Shown piece after piece: positions 54,301 to 61,175 of a DNA stretch of 64,000 nucleotides. A program made the position numbers and the translations under genes. The stretch is from assembly GCA_963383645.1 (NCBI GenBank), contig OY726579.1:855001-919000 (forward strand), in the 5' to 3' direction. The DNA comes from Muscardinus avellanarius. Taxonomy: Eukaryota > Chordata > Mammalia > Rodentia > Gliridae. The notes under the pieces are model-generated. The model was not told the DNA's origin, made no database searches, and saw only the letters and a program-made list of their open reading frames with translations. Each line of letters begins with the position of its first letter. The first letter of the stretch is position 1.

Positions 54301-57300
54301 GCAGTACATGTATCGGAGCAAGCACAGCCCTGGTGTGAGAATTAACACCCATCGTGCTGCTGCCGAGCCAGGAGCCCGCTGACACACCCGCAGCATGGCC
54401 ACTGGTGGGCTGCGCTCTGCCACTGGGACCGTGTGGCCAGAGACCAGACTTCCCAGCTGCAGCTGGACCTCTCGGGGCCATCATGCCACAGTGTACAAGG
54501 AGAGCTGCATTATCAAACCGCAGGGCAGGAGAAGGCACGTGGGGAACAGCCCCTTCAAGTTCCTAACTAGGGCCCCAAGCTTCAGAGGCACGAGGCTTTG
54601 GCCATCCTGCCCTGTCTGAACTGACCTCGGAGGCAGGCAAGCCATGGGCCCTGGTCTGTGGAGGTGGCCACAGGCCAAATGCATCCCAAGGAGCCCTGCG
54701 GTGACCGGGCCGAGTTCTGGGTGGTCCCACAGACAGGAAGGTCTGGGGACCCGCCCCGAGTGTTCCAGCACAAGCTCTGTCTGCTAATCCCCAGGCCTCG
54801 CTGCAGACCGAGGACTCAGGAAACCATCTTGAGGCAGAACACTTCAGCCTACTCTCGCACGCCTCACCGGGGGAAAGAAGAATTATAAATATCCAACAGA
54901 GGCCTGGGGCTTACGAGGCCAGGCCGAGAGGACACACCAATTATCTGTCAGGGCCCTGTGAAGTGCTGTTTCCCCAGACCCTGGGCGCTCCAATCAACAC
55001 CGCAGGCCCGAGGCTGAGCTCACAAGAGCCCGTGATGCGGAAGCAATTTTGGGGAGCAACTGGGAGAATTAAAATAGACTTGGTTCCCAGGGCAGGGCCT
55101 GGAGTTCATTACGGAGCAGGCTCTGAAGCCACGGGCGGGCAGGAGCGGGGGACGGAGTGGACTTCCAAGCCACACTCCCAGCCCAATTTAATTTATTTGG
55201 AAACAGGGTCTCACTAGCTAGTGGAGAGCCTTGCTAAGCTGCCAAGGCAGGCTTTTTTTTTTTTTCCTTTAAATTTTTTTGGTGGTACTGGGGTTCCTGG
55301 AAGCCCTTCTACCTCCGGGCTACACTCCCAGACCTATTTTGACATTTTCATTTTGGAAACAGGGTCTCCTAAGCCAGCGTGCGCGGCTGGCTTCGAACCT
55401 GCGTGATCCTCCTGTCTCTGCCTCCCAAGCGCGGGGATTACAAGCGTGCACCACCACGCCCGGCCAAGGCAGGCTTTGAACATGTGATCCTCCTGTGTCA
55501 GCCTTCCAAGGACTGAGATTATAGGCATGTACCAACCTGCACATGATTTGACTTAAATAATGATAATTTTATCTTTTTTTTTTTTTTTGTATGGTACTGG
55601 GGGTGGAACCCAGAGGCTTTCTACCTCCGGGCTATACTCCCACACCTATTTTTGGAAACAGGGTCTCACTAAGTTGCTGAGAGCCTCACTCAGTAGCTGA
55701 GGCTGGCTTCGAACCTGCGCGATCCTCCTGTCTCCACCTCCCGAGTACGGGGATGACAAGCGTGCGCCACCACGCCCGGCTTAATTTTATCTTTATATAA
55801 AGTGCCACAGGTAAACCAGGCGTGGTAAAGCACACTTGTGATCCCAGTAACTTAGGAGGCTAAGACAGGATGATCACAGATTCAAAATGGACAGCCTCAG
55901 CAAGTAGTTAGATTCTCATCAACCTAGTCTGATCCTATTTCAAAATAGGAGACAGGTGAAATGGTGCACGCCTTTAATCCCAACATTAAGGAGGCTGAGA
56001 CAAAAGGATCTCAAGTTTGGGGCCAGTCTAAGCTACTTAGTAAGACCCTCTCAATTTAGTAAGACCCTGTTTCAAAATAAAGAATAAAAACTAGGGCTAG
56101 GGGTATGGCTCAGAGGTAGAATGCCCGAGTTACACAAAAAAATAAAATAAAAAATAGGGTTGGGAGAGTCCGGCATTAAAAGAGTTAGGGATATAATTCA
56201 GTTATAGAGTGCACTGGGTTCAATCCCGAATACCGCAAAAGAAAGTAGTTGCCAGGCATGGTGGTGCATGCTTGTAATCCCAGCATTTGGGAGGCTGAAA
56301 CAGGAAGATTGTGGTTCAAGGACAACCTCAGCTACTTAGGCCCTTTGCAACTCAGTGAGACCCTGTTTCAAAATAAAAATAGGGCTGAGGAGCCAGGCGT
56401 GGTGGCGCACGCTTATAATCCCAGAACTTGGGAGGCTGAGACTGGAGGATTGCAGTTCGCAGACAACCGCAGCTACTTCATGAGGCTCTCCGCAACTCAG
56501 TGAAACCCGGTTTCCAAATAAAGAATAAAAAATAGGGCTGGGGTACGTGTGGCTCAGAGGTAGAATGCCCCCAGGTTCCATTCTTGGTACTACAAAAATA
56601 AACAAACATACATACATACAAAATCGAGCCAGGGGTATACCTTGAATGCCTCTGGTAAAATCCAGTACCAAAAAAAACCAAAAAACAAAACAAAAAAATT
56701 GTGCCCCTTACTGGGGTGTGCAATAGGTATCTCTTTCTACACCTGGCTTTTATTTTTGTGGTACTGGGGATTGAATCTACGGGCATTCTGCCTCTAAACT
56801 ATACCCTCAGCCCAATTTTATTTTTTATTTGAAACAGGTCTTGCTAGTTTGCTGAGGTTGCCAGGTTACTGAGGCTGGTCTTGAACCTGATATCTTCCTG
56901 TTTCTGCTTCCGAAGTACTGGGATTACAAGTGTGCGCCACCATGACTGGTTTTGACTTTTAAAATTTGTGAACTTTTTTTGTGTGTGTGGTATTGGGGAT
57001 GGAACCCAGGGGGGCATTCTACCACCGAGCTACACCCCCACCCTAATTTTGGGTCTCACTGAGTTGCATGTGGCCTCACTCAGTAGCTGAGGCTGTCCTC
57101 AGACCACGATCTCCTGTCTCAGCCTCCCGAATGCTGGGATTACAAACGTGAGCCACTACGCCTGGCAACTACTTTCTTTCACAGTACTGTGGATTGAACC
57201 CAGTGTGCTCTATCACTGAACTATATCCCTAACTCTTAAATTTTTTCTTATTTGAAGACAGGTGTAGCTCAGAGATAGAATTGCCCTGGGTTTAAAAACA

Positions 57301-60300
57301 AATGTAAAAAATTTTTTTCATAAAATCTTTTTTTTTTTTTTTGGTGGTACTGGGGTTCCTGGAAGTCCTTCTACCTCCAGGCTACACTCCCAGACCTATT
57401 TTTTTATATTTTTATTTGGAAACAGGGTCTTTTAAACCAGCGCGGCTGGCTTTGAACCTGTGCAATCCTCCTGTCTCCACCTCCCAAGTTCAGGGATTAC
57501 AAAAGTGCGCCACCACGCCCAACTTTTGTTTTTTTTGTTTTTGGTGGCACTGGGGGTGGAACCCAGGGGCTCCAGGCTATAGTCCCAGACCTATTTTATA
57601 TTTTATTTGGAAACAGAGTCTAAATTACTGAGAGCCTCACTAAGTAGCTGAGGCTGGCTTTGAACCTGTGTGATCCTCCTGTCTCAGCCTCCCAAGTGCA
57701 GGGATTACAAGCGTGAGCCACCATGCCCAGTATTCATAAAATCTTAATACACCCAGCTTCCACTAATTTTTTTCTAATCACTTTTCCTTTCTATCATTGT
57801 GAATGCACTATATAATTTTGCTTTCTGCTCATTTTGAGCATTTTTCTACAATGATGTATTTTTTGGGGGGTCCTGAGGGGGAACCCAGAGGCTTTCTACA
57901 TCTGGGTTATACTCTCAGACCTATTCTATACTTTATTTGGAAACAGGGTCTAAGTTGCTGAGAGCCTCAATAAGTAGCCGAGGCTGGAATCAAGCCTCCC
58001 AAGCGCGGGGATTACAGTGTGCGCCACCACGCCTGGCTTTACAATGATGTAATATTTCACTCTACAGGTAGGAATACCTTCATCCTTATTCTGGCTTTGC
58101 TATCACGATGTACATTTTAGCCACAAGTCAGCAGGATTACAAACTCATGGTAATTAAGAAAATGAGCCGGGCGTGGTGGCGCACGCTTGTAATTCCCGCG
58201 CTTGGGAGGCTGAGACAGGAGGATCGCACAGGTTCAAAGCCAGCCTCAGCTACTTAATGAGGCTCCCAGCAACTTAGTGAGACCCTGTTTCCAAATAAAA
58301 TAAATAAAATAGATCTGGGAGTATAGCCCGGAGGTAGAAAGCCCCTGGGTTCCACCCCCAGTACCACAAAAAAGAAAGAAAAAAGAAAAGAAAATTGGGT
58401 GGGTGTGGTGGTACACACTTGTAATCCCAGTATTTAGGAGGCTGAGACAGGAGGATTGTACAGGTTTGAAAGCAGCCTCGGCAACTTAGTGAGGCTCTCA
58501 GCAACTTAGACCTTGTTTCAAAATAAAAGAATAAAAGAGGGACAGAGGGTGTGCCTCAGAGAAAGAATGCTCCCGAGTTCCATTTCCAGTACCCCCCCAA
58601 AAAAAGAGAAAAGAACTGGGTCACAGGTGTTAACATTTGGGGAGTTTTGTAACAAGTCGCCAAGGTACAGCAGGAAGAACCTGCACTCCTATTTTGAAGC
58701 AGTGGCATTTATTCTCCTAGCAGAACTCTTTTTCTTAATCTAGTCCTGCTTGGAACTGAAACACGAGCAAGGCGACGCCCAGGCTCTGACAGTGCAGCCC
58801 TGGGGTTGCGGAGCGCAAGTCAGGCTCGGCGCCACGAGGCCTCTCTGGGAAGTGGGTCTGAAAGCCTGGGGTTGGCACACACACTGGCAGGACACTTCTG
58901 CCACCATGTGGCTACATCTGCCAGGCCCGCAGCGCCACCCTGAAGGTCTGCAAGCACCCAAGCTGTTTTTAGGGAAGGGAAGGCTCCGGAGCCGCTTTCC
59001 CATCACCTCCTCATCAGGCCCATGGTTCACTGAGCGCCGCCAGGACAGGTCAGCACTTGGTGCTCAAGTAAGCACAGTAAACTCGGGCTGAGAAGAGTGA
59101 GCAAAAGCCGGGCGTGGTGGCGCACGCTTGTCATCCCAGCATTCGGGAGGCTGAGACCTGAGGATCGCGGTTCGCGGACAGCCTCAGCTACTTAGTGAGG
59201 CCCTCTGCAACTCAGTGAGACCCGGTTTCAAAATAAAGAATAAAAAATAGGGCAGGGGGTGTAGCTCGGAGGTCAAATGCCCCTGGGTTCCATCCCCAGA
59301 CCTGCAAAAAAAAAAAAAAAAAAAAAAAAAAGTGCGCAAGCTCAGAAGGAGCTTGTTCAAGGCCACACGTGCCAGGTTAAGGGTGAAGCCCAGCTTCATA
59401 GGGCGCCAAACACTCAGCCAGCGGAGGGCAGTGACGGAGATTCAGGAAGGCCACTACGCGGGCGCAGGGTGTGTCTACACACTGCCCACGGGCGCCGCTC
59501 GAGATCCTCTTCCCACAAGTAGCTCCGTGAGAGACACACAGAGACAGAGACATACACTAGCGATCGAACCCAGGGGCGTTCTGCCTCCTAGCCACATCCC
59601 CAGCCCCATTCTAATTTTTTCTTTTCTTTTCTTTTCTTTCTTTTTTGGTGGTACTGGGGTTCCTAGAAACCCTTCTACCTCCTGGCTACACTGCCAGACC
59701 TATTTTTTTTTTTTGAAGATTTAAAGAAGTTTATTAGAAAGATAGAAATACAGAAAATAGAAATACAGCCCCATGCCAAGATGACATGGGGGGGGGTGAC
59801 TCAAAATGAATGCACCCTGCCAGACCTATTTTAAACTTTTATTTGGAAACAGGGTCTCTTAAGGCAGCGCGGCTGGCTTCGAACCTGCGCGACCCTCCTG
59901 TCTCCGCCTCCCAAGTGCGGGGATTACAAGCGTGCGCCATGACCCCGGCCTCTCATTTTAATTTTCAAACAGGAACTCGCTAAGTGGCTGAAGCTGCCCT
60001 CGAGTCTCTGACCCTCCTGTCTCCGCCTCTCGAGGACTGGGATTGCAGGTGTGTACCACCACATCCAGCTCTGAGCCTGTGACCCTCCTGACTCAGCCTC
60101 CAAGTACTGGGGTTACAGGTGTACGCCATCACACCAGCAAACTTGCAGCTCTTGACGAGGCTGTCCCTGGCCTGCCCTTGCTGTGGGCTTGTGATCCAGG
60201 ATTGAGGAGCGAAGCCTAAGCCAGGCCTGCGGGCAGACGCTCCTGCTGAGGACCGGGAGATGTTTCGAGGAGGAAGCGCACTCCTGCGGGCGGCGGATGA

Positions 60301-61175
60301 AGTCCTGCACGGCCATCCACGCTCCCGCGTCTCCCTTGTGGAAGAGGCAGGGAGGGCCCAGCGCTGGAGCGCTCCAGTTCACCTTTATCCTCAGTACAGA
60401 AAATACAGTCCTGATGGCAGGGTGCATAAACCTGTGCGCAGGATTGTGAGCCGCGGCCATTGGGAACGGAGCAATTAATTAAGGGTCTGCCCACTCGCCA
60501 GAGCAGCACGAACAGCTGTTGACCGAGTGTAGGAACGCCTTTTGTGTGTCTGTGGTACTGGGGGTTGAACCAAGGGCATTCTGTCTCTGAGCTACACCCA
60601 CAGCCCTTCTGTTTTGGAACAGGGTTTTGCTAGGATGCTGAGTCTTGCTAAGTTGCTGAGGCTGGCCTTGAACCTGCGATCCTCTTGACTCAGCCTCCCA
60701 AGTACTGGGATAAACAGGTGTGTGCCACTACGCCTGACTTAGTACTCTCATTTCTGACTGAACAGTACCTTACATGCAGAGCGAGATACACGATACATGA
60801 TGTAATCTTCAGAGCCAACCCTGAGATAAACCTTTCCAAATTCTACCTAGTATGGGGAAAACTGGAGGGTCAGAGAAGTAACTTGCTCAAGATCGTGGCT
60901 ATGGGGCGCCATTCCCAGACCTGGAGTGGAGCCCCTTCTAGGGCATTCTGCCAAAAGGCGAGCGTCTGTAAGTGGGAACCCAAACGCCCAGGCTGGCTAA
61001 CAGGGCTCTCCAGAAAGCTCCCGGGCACAGAGCATAGAAGTCTTGGTCGCGGCCTCCAAGAGCCGCATGCCTGCCTGCTTGACTGGAAGAGCGCTCCTTA
61101 CCTGGGTAGGGGATGGAGAGGAGAGTGAAGTCGGCGTAGCGCTGGGCCTTGTCCACCTTCTCCGAAGAGGTGACA
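30184..61175 (-). CDS. MTMR14: MTMR14, myotubularin-related protein 14 (last 13 coding exons)
   Basis: MTMR14 (Jumpy) is a phosphoinositide 3-phosphatase acting on PI3P and PI(3,5)P2; it restrains autophagy and affects muscle Ca2+ handling. Thirteen minus-strand exons, all with GT-AG borders and matching phases, give 424 residues and a stop. With the human start this is 227-650. The C-x5-R active site HCISGWDRT is encoded at 45695-45610, giving Cys330 and Arg336. Tyr462 is also present; R336Q and Y462C are the variants reported in human centronuclear myopathy. After the catalytic part comes a long Ser/Pro-rich tail (about 413-589) and a conserved C-terminus (AALSDRETRLQEVRSAFLAA). The 5' exons lie beyond 64000. 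CPNE9 is next downstream, as in human. No break was seen. Confidence 0.96.
30368..33181. repeat. MTMR14 last intron: sparse SINEs
   Basis: Minus SINE pieces at about 30475-30610, 30873-30970 and 30975-31295; a reverse ID remnant 31735-31800; a minus B1 at 32225-32345 and a minus fragment 32985-33125. The rest (30611-30870, 31300-31730, 31800-32220, 32346-32980) is unique GC-rich DNA with no further exon. Confidence 0.7.
33182..33337 (-). CDS. MTMR14: MTMR14 coding exon, residues 539-589
   Basis: A 156 bp exon encoding SVDRPLPGSSLSTDYGSWQL, VTGCGSIQERAGLHADASLP and FCFPEERPGSC plus two bases of Leu590. Acceptor CCAG|A, donor CT|GTAAGT. It is a multiple of three and can be skipped in frame. 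Confidence 0.95.
36265..36450 (-). repeat. MIR-like fragment
   Basis: A diverged copy with the MIR layout (TTACTCTATGCCGGCATCTC near one end, AAGCCAGGACTGAAACCAG near the other), directly next to a young SINE. The match is weaker than for the other MIR copies. Confidence 0.5.
38349..38430 (+). repeat. ID element (tRNA/BC1-type SINE)
   Basis: A free ID monomer: GGGGCTGGGG, CACTCAGTGGTAGAGTGCTT (A box), GGTTCAATTCC (B box), then an A-rich tail. It is not attached to a B1 half, unlike most copies in the window. Confidence 0.88.
39813..39992 (-). CDS. MTMR14: MTMR14 coding exon, residues 479-537
   Basis: A 180 bp exon in the low-complexity tail: RKNHSSSPQSVLWTRMQPCE, then EAKSSSSSSSNHSDNFLRMG and SSPLEVPKP. 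A serine run is visible. Acceptor GCAG|G, donor AG|GTGAGG. Its length is a multiple of three, so it can be skipped in frame. Confidence 0.96.
40787..40925 (-). CDS. MTMR14: MTMR14 coding exon, residues 433-477
   Basis: A 139 bp exon encoding RRDRGSTTSLGSDFSLVMES, SPGAVGSFTYETVELVPAGA and QTQAA. The Tyr of SFTYET is residue 462, the Y462C site in human myopathy, here wild type. Acceptor GCAG|GA, donor TG|GTGAGG. Confidence 0.96.
41072..41130 (-). CDS. MTMR14: MTMR14 coding exon, residues 413-431
   Basis: A 59 bp exon encoding RKSLPARDVGFTVEDICML. Acceptor CCAG|G, donor GA|GTGAGT. It starts the Ser/Pro-rich C-terminal half. Confidence 0.95.
42246..42316 (-). CDS. MTMR14: MTMR14 coding exon, residues 389-411
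   Basis: A 71 bp exon encoding IFFFCFNFLKHIISEEFSAL and KPQ plus two bases of Arg412, the aromatic-rich last segment of the phosphatase fold. Acceptor AAAG|ATT, donor AG|GTAAGC. Confidence 0.95.
44775..44811 (-). CDS. MTMR14: MTMR14 micro-exon, residues 377-388
   Basis: A 37 bp exon encoding HMLVDRLSKGEE. Acceptor GCAG|G, donor GAG|GTGAGT, phase 0. Found by continuing the conserved protein between its neighbours. Confidence 0.94.
45333..45409 (-). CDS. MTMR14: MTMR14 coding exon, residues 351-375
   Basis: A 77 bp exon encoding DGLIHTSLKPTEILYLTVAY and DWFLF plus two bases of Gly376. Acceptor TCAG|GAC, donor CGG|GTAAGA. It is 200 bp from the catalytic exon. Confidence 0.96.
45610..45695 (-). 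CDS. MTMR14: MTMR14 catalytic exon, residues 323-350
   Basis: An 86 bp exon encoding DSGLLVHCISGWDRTPLFIS and LLRLSLWA. It contains the phosphatase loop CISGWDR: catalytic Cys330 and phosphate-binding Arg336, both intact. Acceptor GCAG|AT, donor GCT|GTAAGT. Confidence 0.97.
46373..46439 (-). CDS. MTMR14: MTMR14 coding exon, residues 300-321
   Basis: A 67 bp exon encoding SWDLVQQTQNYLKLLLSIVN SD plus one base of Asp322. Acceptor ACAG|AGT, donor ACG|GTGAGC. The first residue is Ser where I recall Cys in human. Confidence 0.93.
46505..46590 (+). repeat. ID element (diverged)
   Basis: Starts GCTGGGGTGCGGCTCAGGGG with AGAGCGCTTGCCCGGCACGC, then a damaged B box and an A-rich end. A stand-alone ID copy 65 bp upstream of the 300-321 exon of MTMR14. 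Confidence 0.75.
47832..48034 (+). repeat. Fused-SINE segment, copy 2
   Basis: Matches 29046-29252 almost throughout, including CACTGGGCAAAACCTGTCCT and CAACAAGTAGTGAGACCCTG. The left flanks of the two copies are unrelated. It lies in an MTMR14 intron. Confidence 0.85.
52009..52083 (-). CDS. MTMR14: MTMR14 coding exon, residues 275-299
   Basis: A 75 bp, 25-codon exon encoding DYVDAPLSIPDFLTQSLNID and WSLYQ. Acceptor CCAG|GAC, donor CAG|GTGAGG. It is phase 0 at both ends, so skipping it would keep the frame. Confidence 0.95.
52084..53858. repeat. MTMR14 intron between residues 274 and 275
   Basis: Minus SINE 52370-52505; plus SINEs 52621-52800, 52828-52965 and 52985-53165 with (AG)n at 52967-52985. 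A plus SINE starting at 53395 is split by a minus SINE (about 53515-53738) and resumes to 53830. 52140-52365 and 53200-53390 show nothing recognisable. Confidence 0.78.
53859..53929 (-). CDS. MTMR14: MTMR14 coding exon, residues 252-274
   Basis: A 71 bp exon encoding CEFFKEYKDRDYMAEGLIFN and WKQ. Acceptor CCAG|GC, donor CAG|GTATGA, phase 0 at its end. Confidence 0.95.
59707..59816 (-). pseudogene. 3'-end retrocopy of an unidentified polyadenylated RNA, inside a SINE
   Basis: A ~100 bp non-SINE sequence splits a young minus SINE. It is flanked by CTGCCAGACCTATTTT (59691-59706 and 59817-59832). On the minus strand it ends with AATAAA (59735-59730), 15 more bases and a poly-A run (59714-59707, merging with the repeat). 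The repeat starts at TT/AAAA, the L1 endonuclease target. This is the full signature of L1-driven reverse transcription of a poly(A) RNA with a truncated 5' end. The parent could be a cellular 3' UTR or a retroelement; I do not recognise it. Confidence 0.85.
60765..60985 (-). repeat. MIR SINE
   Basis: Carries CAGAGAAGTAACTTGCTCAA GATC, the reverse of the MIR core, plus the flanking MIR-like region (AATCTTCAGAGCCAACCCTG). It is in the MTMR14 intron next to the first visible exon. Confidence 0.78.
61102..61175 (-). CDS. MTMR14: MTMR14 coding exon, residues 227-250
   Basis: A 74 bp exon encoding VTSSEKVDKAQRYADFTLLS IPYP plus one base of Gly251; it starts with the last base of the preceding codon. 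Acceptor ACAG|T, donor CAG|GTAAGG. It is the most 5' MTMR14 exon in the window (probably exon 7 of 19). Confidence 0.95.

Larger units (their letters stand above)
53930..61101. repeat. MTMR14 intron after residue 251
   Basis: B1 54130-54260; unique 54261-55170; minus SINE 55260-55462 with CCAAGGCAGGCTTT repeated at both ends; minus 55580-55782; plus 55815-56130, 56255-56380 and 56396-56600; minus 56745-56950 and 56985-57170; reverse ID 57175-57240; minus 57340-57730 (two copies between TTCATAAAATCTT repeats); minus 57860-58038; plus 58160-58600; unique 58610-59100; plus 59110-59330; minus 59645-59950 containing a retrocopy; B1 pieces to 60140; unique 60145-60535; minus 60540-60740; MIR to 60985. 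Confidence 0.78.

Noticed and set aside
59707..59816. Solo LTR fragment
   Set aside because: AATAAA near the end could fit an LTR, but there are no TG...CA ends, and the 16 bp target duplication with a poly-A tail fits L1-driven retroposition.
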